NCBI GenBank assembly: GCA_018003315.1
Contig: JAGNEJ010000028.1
Span: 1-50,753 of the forward strand
DNA: 50,753 nucleotides
Source of the DNA: Verrucomicrobiales bacterium
Lineage (GTDB): Bacteria > Verrucomicrobiota > Verrucomicrobiia > Verrucomicrobiales > V1-33
Direction: 5' to 3'
Positions within the stretch are counted from its first letter, which is position 1, and each line of letters starts with the position of its first letter. The position numbers and the translations under genes are program-made. Below, piece by piece: positions 18,585 to 27,067 of this stretch. Below the pieces are notes generated by a model. The model ran no database searches, was not told the DNA's origin, and was given only the letters and a program-made list of their open reading frames with translations.

Positions 18585-19889
18585 ATGCGCCCCTCGTCCC
18601 TGCTGCTCTGGTTGATTGGAGGATGGACGTTCATCGGCCTCGGCGCCTCGTTTTTTGAGAGCCACTTTCTGCTCTGGATGCTGACCGGGGTGCTGCTCGG
18701 TGTTGCAGCCCTCGTGGATCTGGTGGTGCTGCTGGCGGCGGCCAACGTGGAGGCAAAACGCTCGGCACCCTCCCGCATGGCCGTGGGCGAATTGCAGGAA
18801 GTGGAACTCTCCCTGCACCACCGCCACTGGCATCCGGTCAAGGTGCAGTTGTTTGACGGTCTGCCGGAAACGGTGGAGTCGGAGGACATGCCGTGGACCG
18901 GAATGATTCCGCGCCACAAGGTCCTGCGGGTCATTTACAAAATCAAACCCCTGCAGCGCGGCCCGCAGCGCTTTTCCAGTGCGCATCTGCTCCAGCAGTC
19001 GTTCCTCGGCTTCTGGATGCGCAGCGCACGCTGCGCAGAGGAGCAGGAGGTGAAGGTGTATCCCAACTACGAACCGGTCATCCGCTTCAGCCTTCTAGCC
19101 ATGAACAACCGCGCCGCCCAGATGGGTATCCTGGCGCTGAACCGGCCCGGCGTCAGCAAGGAATTCCACCAACTCCGCGACTTTCAGGAGGGTGACATTC
19201 TCTCCCAGATCGACTGGAAGGCGACCAGCCGGCGCCTCAGTCTCATTTCCCGGGAATACCGCCAGCAGCGCGACCAAACGATCCTGTTTGCCGTCGATTG
19301 CGGACGGCGGATGCGCGCCATGGATGGCACGCTCACCCAGTTCGACCACTGCCTAAATGCCATCCTGCTGCTGGCCTACATTGCCATGCGCCAGGGCGAT
19401 TCGGTGGGCGTGCTGGGTTTCGGAGGCACCAACCGGTGGCTGGCTCCACTCAAAGGAGGGCATCTCATGCCGGTGCTGCTGAACCACCTCTACGACTATC
19501 AAACCACTCCGGAACCAACCGATTTCAACGAAGCGACCGAACGGCTGATGGCCCGCCAGAAGCGCCGCTGTCTCGTGATTTTCCTGACAAACCTCCGCAG
19601 CGAAGACGCCTCCCACCTCATTGTGCCGCTGCAAATGCTGAAACGCAGGCATGTGGTCCTGGTGGCCAGTCTGCGGGAAAAGGAGGTCAGCGAACGACTC
19701 AGGGCCCCGGTGGGCAAACTGGATGACGCCCTAACCTGCGCAGCCACCCACCTCTACATGGAGGACCGCAACCGACTGTTCCGCGATCTGCGGGACCACG
19801 GCATCCTGACGCTGGACGAAACTGCCGGCGACCTCCCCGTCGCCCTCGCCAACACCTATCTGGAAATCAAAAAGGAAGGCCGGTTGTAG
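18585..19889 (+). CDS. DUF58 protein (vWA-like), membrane-associated
   Basis: The 434-residue protein starts with two transmembrane helices (about 5-22 and 28-50) and has the DUF58 hallmark [20 protein letters not shown] followed by TSRR. A von Willebrand A-like part follows (FAVDCGRRM, then [18 protein letters not shown]). DUF58 proteins usually sit beside MoxR AAA+ ATPases and transglutaminase-like genes; neither is here, so this is an orphan. It reads away from menB and converges on the amidase. The function is unknown; assembly or surveillance of an envelope complex is the usual suggestion for the family. Confidence 0.88.
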   Translation: MRPSSLLLWLIGGWTFIGLGASFFESHFLLWMLTGVLLGVAALVDLVVLLAAANVEAKRSAPSRMAVGELQEVELSLHHRHWHPVKVQLFDGLPETVESEDMPWTGMIPRHKVLRVIYKIKPLQRGPQRFSSAHLLQQSFLGFWMRSARCAEEQEVKVYPNYEPVIRFSLLAMNNRAAQMGILALNRPGVSKEFHQLRDFQEGDILSQIDWKATSRRLSLISREYRQQRDQTILFAVDCGRRMRAMDGTLTQFDHCLNAILLLAYIAMRQGDSVGVLGFGGTNRWLAPLKGGHLMPVLLNHLYDYQTTPEPTDFNEATERLMARQKRRCLVIFLTNLRSEDASHLIVPLQMLKRRHVVLVASLREKEVSERLRAPVGKLDDALTCAATHLYMEDRNRLFRDLRDHGILTLDETAGDLPVALANTYLEIKKEGRL

Positions 19890-19924
19890 GGCGGTGCCAG
19901 CGCAGGAAATTTCGTGCGGTGGCC

Positions 19925-20665
19925 TCAGATGCGGGGGACATTTCCCGCCACGATCCGATCGTAGTTGGCTTTGACCCGTCCCAAAAACCAGGACCATTTC
20001 CGGCCAGGGCGTCCGCCTTCGAGCAGAAAGTGCGGACAATTTTTGTGCAGCGGGCTGGTACCATGGCGCGGCCAGTACCAATGGGGCACCACGTTCCTGA
20101 GTGGTATTTTGTATTGGTACATGAGAAAGGCAGCCAGTTTGGCGGTTCGTTCGATGGTTTGCGGGACGCTGTTGCCGCGGTGCTCGCACATCTCGATGCC
20201 GACGGAGTAATTGTTGCCCGCTCCGTCGAAGTCCGCATGTTCCCCTTGTTCGCGAGTGGGGATGTGCTGGATGGCCACGTCATCCTGTACGGTGAAGTGC
20301 CAGGCCAGAAACCCGATCCGATTGCCCCCCCGTCGCTTGTGGGCGCGCAGGGCGCCGACTTTCAGCGCCCGGGCGTGGTCATAGGCGCTGCCGGTGGGAT
20401 TTTCCGTGGCGTGAATGGTGATGAAGCGCGGATACATGGGCCGGTATTTAACCCGCCCGTATCGGCCGGAAGGAATGAAATCCTGCCGCAGCCGGATTTC
20501 CCGCAGCATCTGTTCAGGGGTGGCCGGGCCGCCGGTCGCTCCAATGGCGGATTCCCAGGAGCGCTGTTTTTCGGAGGATCTGCAGCCGGTGAAGGCCAGG
20601 AGAAAAATGCTTCCGAGGGTGGCGAGGGCGGCGACAGGTGGCAGCAGGGATTTGAAATTCCGCAT
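19925..20665 (-). CDS. N-acetylmuramoyl-L-alanine amidase (Amidase_2 type) lipoprotein
   Basis: The 246-residue protein has a lipobox ending at C28 (LAFTGC) and an Amidase_2/PGRP-like zinc amidase domain. Its visible motifs are FITIHATEN (first zinc histidine region), AWHFTVQDD, YSVGIEMCEH, and a late PHWYWPRHG with KNCPHFL, which matches the HxxxxxxxCPH-type second zinc site. It should cut the amide bond between MurNAc and the stem peptide from the outer or inner membrane leaflet. The ATG at 20665 gives the signal peptide. It is the last gene of the long minus-strand run, 40 bases after the Roadblock-like gene. Confidence 0.88.
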   Translation of the reverse strand: MRNFKSLLPPVAALATLGSIFLLAFTGCRSSEKQRSWESAIGATGGPATPEQMLREIRLRQDFIPSGRYGRVKYRPMYPRFITIHATENPTGSAYDHARALKVGALRAHKRRGGNRIGFLAWHFTVQDDVAIQHIPTREQGEHADFDGAGNNYSVGIEMCEHRGNSVPQTIERTAKLAAFLMYQYKIPLRNVVPHWYWPRHGTSPLHKNCPHFLLEGGRPGRKWSWFLGRVKANYDRIVAGNVPRI

Positions 20666-20705
20666 GGTTCTGGTTAGGATTGGGAGGGATGAATGGGATG
20701 GGGGC

Positions 20706-21485
20706 TCACCAGCGCTCAACGCGCACCGGTCCAGTGGGGGATTTGCCGTCGGTTTCCACGGTGCGTTTGAGCGCCCGGCGCAGCCGGTCCCCCGTGGTGG
20801 CGGAAAGCACTTCCGGGCTGACGACACCAAGGCAGAATTGGCCGTATTTGGTTTCCGTGTGGATGACGCAAAGCTTCCCCTCCTGCGCCAGGTCCATGTG
20901 GAGGATGCCGTCCGCGGTGGTCGGCATGTGGAGAGCAGCGCGGCGCGCGGCCTCCGACATGCTGATGGCGGTGGCCATCAACTGGGGCGAGGGCTCATTG
21001 TCGGAGACGGGACACCCGTGGCTGTCGAGAATGAAAATGGCATCCGCCGGGACATGTTTTTGCAGATAGTCCATGAGTGCCCGGATGCGCGTCCCCATGG
21101 GGCCGAGCGGCGGCGTAAAATACGGAATGCCCCGGCGGGTCAGCAGGCTTTCCTGATCCTGTGCCGACGCACCAGTTACGGCGGTGGCGGTCGTCGCTTC
21201 CGTCTGACGCAGCATGCCGCAGGTGTTGAGGCGGCGTTTGACCTCCTCCAGGGTTTGTCGCAAGCGCCCTGATTCCACGGCAGGCGGAGGAGCCGCAACG
21301 GATTGGATGTCTCCTTCGGAAGAAGCCGTCAGAAAATCCCCAAGTTTCACCGCAGCCGAGGGCTCGGGTTCTGTCAGGGCGGCAAATTCCTCGGCGAGCG
21401 ATGCCGAGTCGGGAGTCAGCTCCCGCACAGCACCGGCAACGGCCTCGGCGTCAATCCATGAGGCGAGTGTATTCGGACGTTTCAT
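20706..21485 (-). CDS. Possible Roadblock/LC7-like protein partnered with ParA
   Basis: The 259 residues have no signal peptide. The first half is acidic and low in hydrophobics, probably disordered, with a helix (RLRQTLEEVKRRLNTCGML). The C-terminal ~110 residues alternate strands and helices: ADAIFILDSHGCPVS, a helix AISMSEAARRAALHM, then LHMDLAQEGKLCVIHTE, YGQFCLGVVSPEV and a final helix TTGDRLRRALKRTVE. That order fits a Roadblock/LC7 fold, as in MglB, but I recognise no diagnostic residue. The start at 21485 overlaps the ParA gene by 35 bases, so the two are coupled. It could regulate or localise the ParA ATPase. Confidence 0.65.
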   Translation of the reverse strand: MKRPNTLASWIDAEAVAGAVRELTPDSASLAEEFAALTEPEPSAAVKLGDFLTASSEGDIQSVAAPPPAVESGRLRQTLEEVKRRLNTCGMLRQTEATTATAVTGASAQDQESLLTRRGIPYFTPPLGPMGTRIRALMDYLQKHVPADAIFILDSHGCPVSDNEPSPQLMATAISMSEAARRAALHMPTTADGILHMDLAQEGKLCVIHTETKYGQFCLGVVSPEVLSATTGDRLRRALKRTVETDGKSPTGPVRVERW

Positions 21486-22260
21486 CGGCAGGTGGGTTGA
21501 GTCGCATTCGGGTTTCGAGTTCTGCGGCGAGTTGATCAAAAACCAGCGCGGCGGCGGGTGGGTTGCGGTAAAGCAGTCCGAGCGGCACTCCGGCGCTGCT
21601 GGCCTTCAGAAAGGCGGGATCCCGCGGCACCATGGTGTTGAGCAGCAGCTTGCCAGGCAGCAGGGCGCGCACCTCGCGGATGATCTGCTGCGCCTCCGGA
21701 GATTCCTGCTGCACCATCGTGAGCAGGATGCCGGCCAGTTCGATCCGGGCACCCTTTTGCCGGAGGTGTCGCAGCGCTTCCAGAATCTGAGGGATGGACC
21801 GCAACCCCAGGGGTTCGGCCTGCTGGGGGAGCACGGCGAAGTCGGCCACATGCAGCACATCTCCAGAAAACCCGGTCAGCCCCGCAGGGGTGTCAAACAC
21901 CACCAGGTCGAAATGCCGCTGCGCCACTTCGTCGAGCACCCGGCGCACCGTGGCCACTCCATCCACTCCCTCGGGCAACAGCCGGAAAAAACTGTGCGCC
22001 TGCCCAGCGGGCAAAATTTCCAGTTCCGGCAGGCGGGTCGGCAACACCATCGGCAGCACTAGGGCCCCGGAGTTGGCCGCATCGTAAAATCCCGGACATT
22101 TCCGGGCCTTCTCGGAAAGGGACAAGCCGACGGACCCCTGCGGATCCGTGTCGATGAGCAGCACATGCCAGCCGCGCCTGGCCAGCGAGTAGGCCAGGTT
22201 CACCGCGGCGGTCGTTTTGCCCACTCCGCCCTTCTGACTGGTTATTGCTAGGGAAATCAC
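21451..22260 (-). CDS. ParA/MinD-family ATPase
   Basis: The 269-residue protein opens with the deviant Walker A motif of the ParA family, QKGGVGKTTAAVNLAYSLA (signature K10, catalytic K15), followed by LLIDTDPQGSVGLSLSE and the Walker B-like LVVFDTPAGLTGF. There is no N-terminal DNA-binding extension, as in chromosomal or cargo-positioning ParA proteins. No ParB or parS-like gene adjoins it. Instead the next gene, overlapping by 35 bases, encodes a possible Roadblock-like partner, then a cell-wall amidase. Positioning of an envelope machine rather than DNA segregation is therefore plausible, but this is inference from context. Confidence 0.93.
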   Translation of the reverse strand: MISLAITSQKGGVGKTTAAVNLAYSLARRGWHVLLIDTDPQGSVGLSLSEKARKCPGFYDAANSGALVLPMVLPTRLPELEILPAGQAHSFFRLLPEGVDGVATVRRVLDEVAQRHFDLVVFDTPAGLTGFSGDVLHVADFAVLPQQAEPLGLRSIPQILEALRHLRQKGARIELAGILLTMVQQESPEAQQIIREVRALLPGKLLLNTMVPRDPAFLKASSAGVPLGLLYRNPPAAALVFDQLAAELETRMRLNPPADETSEYTRLMD

Positions 22261-22383
22261 GCGTCGGTCAGGAATTTAATGGAACGGAACAAATGTGCAT
22301 CCGCGAATTTTCCATTCTTCCGGTGGAAGCATTCTTTATTCTGCAGGAGTGCCGCAAACGCAAGCGGCAGCGTCCCGCGCCGC

Positions 22384-22872
22384 TCAGGGCGTACGATCCT
22401 TGCTCCGATTTCCCGCCGCCCAGGCACCTGCCAAAGCTGCCGCCGCCCCGCCCAGCAGGCACCAGCTTCCGGACTTGATGGTCACTTTTTTCCACAGGCT
22501 TTCGTAGGCCATGCCTCTGGACTCGTTGCGTTCCTTCTGGCTTTGATCCAGATCCTTGAGGTCATTCCAGAGTTCGATGAACGGCCCTGCGGCAAGGCCC
22601 GCCATCAGACCGGCCAGCAGCAGGGGCAGCCGCGCCCAGTGCAGGCCCAAAGCCAGAAGCGCCGAAACCATCCCGGCCACGGAAATCCACCGGATGAAAA
22701 CCGGCATCTGCAGGTTGTAGTTGGCGAGCGTTTGATCGTCGAGCAGGGGGGCATTGATCATGGGCAGCAACTCCCCTTTTCCCCAGGGAAGCCCCACGGA
22801 CAAACAGGCAGCAAAAAATCCCCCCATTGCGAGCAGGGGACCGATGGGACGAGGCAACTTCGGCAGGTTCAT
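22384..22872 (-). CDS. Small four-helix membrane protein, unrecognised
   Basis: The 162-residue protein shows hydrophobic segments at about 12-29, 62-78, 80-97 and 134-153. A polar, charged loop (LKDLDQSQKERNESRGMAYE) lies between the third and fourth. The start at 22872 is 62 bases after the Rrf2 gene stop, and the ParA start follows 123 bases after its own stop. I do not recognise a family. Its place between the regulator and the ParA gene suggests it may be a membrane partner of that system. Confidence 0.7.
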   Translation of the reverse strand: MNLPKLPRPIGPLLAMGGFFAACLSVGLPWGKGELLPMINAPLLDDQTLANYNLQMPVFIRWISVAGMVSALLALGLHWARLPLLLAGLMAGLAAGPFIELWNDLKDLDQSQKERNESRGMAYESLWKKVTIKSGSWCLLGGAAAALAGAWAAGNRSKDRTP

Positions 22873-22934
22873 GCGGAGCAATAGAAACCGTCCCCGCAAA
22901 TTGCCAACCTGACATTTCGCCGCCGGCGGGATGG

Positions 22935-23390
22935 TCAGATGTCGAACGACAGTTCGGAGCGGTGCTCCCCGGCGATCACGTCGGCGATGGTGGTCTGCCC
23001 CAGAAATGCATTCACCTGACGCTGGAGGTCCGTGAACGTCCGTCCGATGCCGCACCCGCCAGGGGCCCCGCATTCGCAGGTGCCGTGACCGAATTTTTCC
23101 GGGTCCGGCCCGGTGCAGGAAATGGGCTCGAACGGCCCGTCGATGATGCGGATGACCTCGGCCAGCGGAATCTCGGCCGGTTTGCGGTTGAGTTGATAGC
23201 CGCCGCCCAGTCCGCGTTTGCTGCGGAGCAGATCGGCCCGGCGCAGTTCCAGTAAAATCTGCTCCAGAAACTTCGCCGGAATGTGCTCCGAACCGGAAAT
23301 TTCCTCGATCAGGAGGATCGCCCGCGCCGGGCGGCGGGCCAGTGCGCACAGGGCCCGCATCGCATACTCGGCTTTTTTTGAAATGCGCAT
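22935..23390 (-). CDS. Rrf2-family transcriptional regulator
   Basis: This is a 151-residue winged-helix repressor. The N-terminus MRISKKAEYAMRALCALAR and the wing region RSKRGLGGGYQLNR are family hallmarks (compare IscR, NsrR, RsrR). Four cysteines, C92, C105, C107 and C113, lie in the cluster region. Rrf2 proteins normally use three cysteines for an Fe-S cluster, and the CEC pair here is unusual. It starts 22 bases after the chorismatase stop and is probably co-transcribed with it. Redox, iron or nitric oxide control of the preceding genes or of the feo operon is possible; no target site was identified. Confidence 0.9.
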   Translation of the reverse strand: MRISKKAEYAMRALCALARRPARAILLIEEISGSEHIPAKFLEQILLELRRADLLRSKRGLGGGYQLNRKPAEIPLAEVIRIIDGPFEPISCTGPDPEKFGHGTCECGAPGGCGIGRTFTDLQRQVNAFLGQTTIADVIAGEHRSELSFDI

Positions 23391-23412
23391 AGCGGAGAAA
23401 TTTGATCGCCTT

Positions 23413-24342
23413 TCAAACGCCCGTGAGTTCAATTTCCACATCCAGACAAGGCCGACAAATGTCGCACCGCAGGAAGGTGGCGGACTCCGCGAGCCGTTCC
23501 GCGCCATGCTCGCACAGGTGGGCGCAGACCTGCGGGAAGTCTGCGGCGTGGCGCAGATAAACCCGGGCCTTCCACGCCGGGGCATCCGGGCCGAATGGGT
23601 CCGGGATGCCCATGCGTTCGCTGATCAACCGCAGGTTGTTGCAGGTCACCGCGCACTGCAGGCGCAGGTCGTCGCTGCCAATGGTTTCGTGTCCCTTGAT
23701 GCTGGCCGTGCCGGAGATGAATGCCTGCGGCCCACCCGCACGCTGGCGCAGGGTGCCGCGCGAAAAGCTGGGACTCTTCGGCCCATACCGTTCCGGATAG
23801 GTCCAGGCGGGCGTTTGCTCGGGATTTTCCAGGCAGATTGCCGGGTCTCGACCTGCGGCAAACAAAGTGACCAGCGAGGAGTCCGCCATTCCGACTGCCG
23901 AAGCTGCGGGGAGCTTCCCCTGCAGATCGCTGCCAAAGTGCTCCTGGAACGCCCGCCAGCGTCCGACGTTGAAGCGGTGGTAATTTTCCAGCCCGCCCTC
24001 GACGTGGTTGATCTGCGGGACGTAATTCCAGATGCGGTAAAGCGTGTGCCCGCCCAAGGAATCCAACAGCCGTGAATACATGCGCCGGGTGACGTCCTCC
24101 AGCGTCGTGACCGAGCACGGTTCGACGAGCACACCAGCCACGCCATCCGGCCCGCGCAACAGAAACTGGCTGGGCTCCGGCATTTCCACCGCGGCACCCT
24201 GCACTGCCAGCCATTCTTCAGCCGGTCCGGCTAGGTGCGGGAGATTCAAGTCCACTGTCAACCCTTCAGGACCGTGCGACACGCGGGTGTCGGGCCTTCC
24301 GAAACGGATGTGCAGGGTTTGCGTGGCTTGTGCCAGGGTCAT
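23413..24342 (-). CDS. Chorismatase-family enzyme (FkbO/XanB2-like)
   Basis: The 309 residues match the chorismatase family of the RidA/YjgF-like fold. Members hydrolyse or rearrange chorismate to dihydroxy-dihydrobenzoate or to 3- or 4-hydroxybenzoate. Family segments are WNYVPQIN (105-112), GGLENYHRFNVGR, PAASAVGM, LFAAGRDPAICLENPEQTPA, SFSRGTL and FISGTASIKGHE (208-219), whose glutamate is the expected catalytic residue. The C-terminus ends with ICRPCLDVEIELTG, again typical. XanB2-type members supply 3-hydroxybenzoate for xanthomonadin-like aryl polyenes. The gene is 85 bases downstream of a halogenase-like flavoenzyme and 22 bases upstream of an Rrf2 gene. The sub-type, and so the product, cannot be decided from the sequence alone. 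Confidence 0.85.
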   Translation of the reverse strand: MTLAQATQTLHIRFGRPDTRVSHGPEGLTVDLNLPHLAGPAEEWLAVQGAAVEMPEPSQFLLRGPDGVAGVLVEPCSVTTLEDVTRRMYSRLLDSLGGHTLYRIWNYVPQINHVEGGLENYHRFNVGRWRAFQEHFGSDLQGKLPAASAVGMADSSLVTLFAAGRDPAICLENPEQTPAWTYPERYGPKSPSFSRGTLRQRAGGPQAFISGTASIKGHETIGSDDLRLQCAVTCNNLRLISERMGIPDPFGPDAPAWKARVYLRHAADFPQVCAHLCEHGAERLAESATFLRCDICRPCLDVEIELTGV

Positions 24343-24427
24343 GCGGAGAGTAGTTCGATTAAGCGGGATTTTCCCCGCCTGTCAATGCGCATGGCATTCG
24401 ATTTCCGTCCGCCAAAAAATTCACCGC

Positions 24428-25987
24428 TCATTGCAGCGGACTGACAGGTGGCTCCGTGACCGCCGCCGCGTTGGCACCCGTGGTCTGGTGCGAGGTTTTC
24501 GGAGCGGGCAAAAAAAGCCCCTGCGCCTCCGCCTTCAACCATTGCCAAACGCCCTGGCGCAGCACCCGGAGCATCTTCCAGTCGGGGGAAAAACCCTGCC
24601 GCAACAGCAGACGGCGGCCCAGGTTGTTTTTGCCATACACGCCTGCCGCCCAGCGTTTTTTGGCCAGGTGCACCAGCCTGCGGTTGTAAAACGCCATGAA
24701 TCCGGCAAAGGCAGCCCCCCATTTTCCATGATAGGGCAAATAGAGCCATTCGGGTTTGCCCACGTCATACACCAGCCGGGCCGGACCGATGAAATAGGTG
24801 CTGATGTCCAGCAGGAAGGCCGCCCACATCAGATCCATGTCGCCAAGGTAGTGGTATTTGTCTTGATAGAGGGCGCGATACCAGCGGAAGTAACTGGTGG
24901 CGAAGCGTCGGTTGAAATCGGCAACCTGCTGCCGGGTGCACCGGCCCCGGTGGTCGTCGGCAATGATTTCCACGGCCACCATGATTCCGTGGGAGCAGTA
25001 ATCCAGCCCCTGGCTGTAGAGCGGATCCATGAACCCTGCCGCGTCACCGCAGATGATCCATCCGTCGCCGGCCACTTCCGTGGAATAGTAGGGCAGGTGG
25101 GAATACATCCGGGTGTCCTGCGGAATCGGGGTCGCCTCATGAAACAATTCCCGTCCCACCGGATGCCCAAGCAGGTGGCTGGTGAGTCTCGCAGTCAGAC
25201 TTGGGCCGGACGGCAGTTCAAAGAGCCGCGGGTCCCAGGTGATGCCTGCGCTGACATCGCCATCCTTCAGCGGGATGATCCAGCACCACCAGCCTCGACC
25301 CATCAGGTGGTTGGTGGCCACATGCCGCGGACAGGGCAGCGCCGCAGCATACGCGGGGAAACGTCTCGCAAGCGATTCGCTGTCCAGGTTTTTCACCCCC
25401 TGATAACGCACCCAAATGGAATTGGTCGGATGCTCGTCCAGTTTGCGCCAGGTGTTGCGCTGGCGGGCCAGCAGTGCCGCTTTTCCGCTGGCATCGAGCA
25501 CCCAATTTGCCCGCACCTGGCGCGTCTCCTCCCCGCAGCGCACTTCTAGCAGATTGTTGCCGCGTCCGCCCAGTTTCAGGGAGCGGACCGTGGCTGGCTG
25601 CCACAGCACGCATCCTGCCGCTACGGCCTGTTCCAGAATGTGAGGGTCCAGCTTGGCGCGGTCGAGTTGAAATGTCGGCAGGCGGCTCTGGTAATACGGT
25701 CCCACTTCGCCGCACCGCTCGAAACATTCGTTTTCCGGCTCCGTAAACCAGAGCCGCAGTCCGTGCTTAACCAGATGGTTCTGCGAGAGGTAATCGTAAA
25801 GCCGCAGTTCCCGCGTCAGGAAACATCCCGCCACCTCAGAAGTGGACTCGCCCACTTTGCGGTCCGGTTCGGCGGAGCGTTCCACCACCAGCACCCGCAG
25901 TTCCGGATGCGCCCGCTTCAACAAAAGCCCGGCGGAAGCCCCCGTAAACGCCCCGCCCACAATCACGACATCAACTTCGGTCATCAT
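24428..25987 (-). CDS. FAD-dependent oxidoreductase related to flavin-dependent halogenases
   Basis: The 519-residue protein has an N-terminal FAD site (VVIVGGAFTGASAGLLLKRA, a degenerate GxGxxG), then KVGEST, a second flavin motif GDAAGFMDPLYSQGLDY (314-330), and WCWIIP at 234-239. The last fits the WxWxIP motif of flavin-dependent halogenases, which is thought to suppress monooxygenation. Length also fits. Related proteins accompany chorismatases in xanthomonadin/aryl-polyene loci. Halogenation is not certain, because many family members in pigment clusters have unproved activity. The start at 25987 lies 33 bases after the sugar permease stop; the chorismatase follows. Confidence 0.85.
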   Translation of the reverse strand: MMTEVDVVIVGGAFTGASAGLLLKRAHPELRVLVVERSAEPDRKVGESTSEVAGCFLTRELRLYDYLSQNHLVKHGLRLWFTEPENECFERCGEVGPYYQSRLPTFQLDRAKLDPHILEQAVAAGCVLWQPATVRSLKLGGRGNNLLEVRCGEETRQVRANWVLDASGKAALLARQRNTWRKLDEHPTNSIWVRYQGVKNLDSESLARRFPAYAAALPCPRHVATNHLMGRGWWCWIIPLKDGDVSAGITWDPRLFELPSGPSLTARLTSHLLGHPVGRELFHEATPIPQDTRMYSHLPYYSTEVAGDGWIICGDAAGFMDPLYSQGLDYCSHGIMVAVEIIADDHRGRCTRQQVADFNRRFATSYFRWYRALYQDKYHYLGDMDLMWAAFLLDISTYFIGPARLVYDVGKPEWLYLPYHGKWGAAFAGFMAFYNRRLVHLAKKRWAAGVYGKNNLGRRLLLRQGFSPDWKMLRVLRQGVWQWLKAEAQGLFLPAPKTSHQTTGANAAAVTEPPVSPLQ

Positions 25988-26020
25988 GGAAAAATTCAGT
26001 CAGAACAACGAAACGCCTGC

Positions 26021-27052
26021 CTACACCGCCCGCTCCCTGGCGCGTCGTCGGGCGGCATTGCGCCGCAGCAGTTCGTCCACGATGACTCCGAGCAAAATGA
26101 TGGCACCAACCACGAAGTATTTCCATTCGTCCTTTACTCCCAGCGTCAGCACCGCCTTTTGCGCGGTCTGCACCAGGGCCGCTCCCAGCACCACGCCTGC
26201 CATCGAGCATTCACCGCCGCGCAGGCTGGTCCCGCCCAGCACTGCGCCGGCAATGGCAAACAATTCATAGCCATTGCCGAAATTGGATGCCAGCACGCTG
26301 TTGATCTTCAGGGCAAACATGAACCCGCCGAACGCTGCGATCATGCCACAGAGCACATAGGCCACGATTTTGACCCGGTCAGTGCGAATGCCGGAAAATG
26401 TGGCGGCGCTTTCATTTCTGCCCAGCGCCAGCAGGTGCCGTCCGAACGGGGTGCGGTGCAGCAGCACGGACACGACTGCCGCCAGCAGCAGCAAAATCCA
26501 CAGCGGCATGGGCACGCCCAGCCAGGTGCCGTTGGCCAGGAATTTCAGATCGGTGAACCCGGTGCCGAATCCCCAGGAGTCATCGCGCGCCACCCAGCGG
26601 GCGACACTGCGGTAGAGAAACATGCCGCAGAGCGTGACCAGAAACGGCTGCAGCGAGAGTTTGGTGATCAGCAGTCCGTGAAACAACCCGATGAGCCCAC
26701 CCAGCGCCACCACCAGCAGAATCGCGCTGCCTACCGGCATCGGCTCGGCCAAAAGCACGTAGTCGCCGACTTCCAGTTTCAGTCCAGCCACCACTGCCTT
26801 GGGCACAATGACCGCGGACAGCGCAATGATCGATCCGGTGGCAAGATCAATGCCCCCGGTGGCCATGACCACCGCGGCCCCTACGGCGATGATCCCGTAG
26901 AGTCCGGCATACTGCGCATTTTCCAGCAGCGAGGCGCTGCTCCAGAACGCGGGATTCGCAGCCCCAGTTCCCAGGAAAATGAGCAGCAGCAGCGTGGCGA
27001 TGCCGAGCGTTTTCTGATGCTGGCGCCAAACGGATTGGAAGAAGCTGGACAT
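26021..27052 (-). CDS. RbsC-type sugar ABC transporter permease
   Basis: This 343-residue inner-membrane permease is of the ribose/xylose/galactose class. It has about eight to ten helices and the signature GIIAVGAAVVMATGGIDLATG followed by SIIALSAVI, plus a late AGAVLGGTSLRGGECSMAGV. Unlike the permease at 15.4 kb it has no large insertion after the first helix. It starts 15 bases after the ATPase stop and is the third gene of a complete binding-protein/ATPase/permease operon. The tail is very basic (RRNAARRRARERAV). Confidence 0.95.
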   Translation of the reverse strand: MSSFFQSVWRQHQKTLGIATLLLLIFLGTGAANPAFWSSASLLENAQYAGLYGIIAVGAAVVMATGGIDLATGSIIALSAVIVPKAVVAGLKLEVGDYVLLAEPMPVGSAILLVVALGGLIGLFHGLLITKLSLQPFLVTLCGMFLYRSVARWVARDDSWGFGTGFTDLKFLANGTWLGVPMPLWILLLLAAVVSVLLHRTPFGRHLLALGRNESAATFSGIRTDRVKIVAYVLCGMIAAFGGFMFALKINSVLASNFGNGYELFAIAGAVLGGTSLRGGECSMAGVVLGAALVQTAQKAVLTLGVKDEWKYFVVGAIILLGVIVDELLRRNAARRRARERAV

Positions 27053-27067
27053 GTCAGGGAGAAATGC

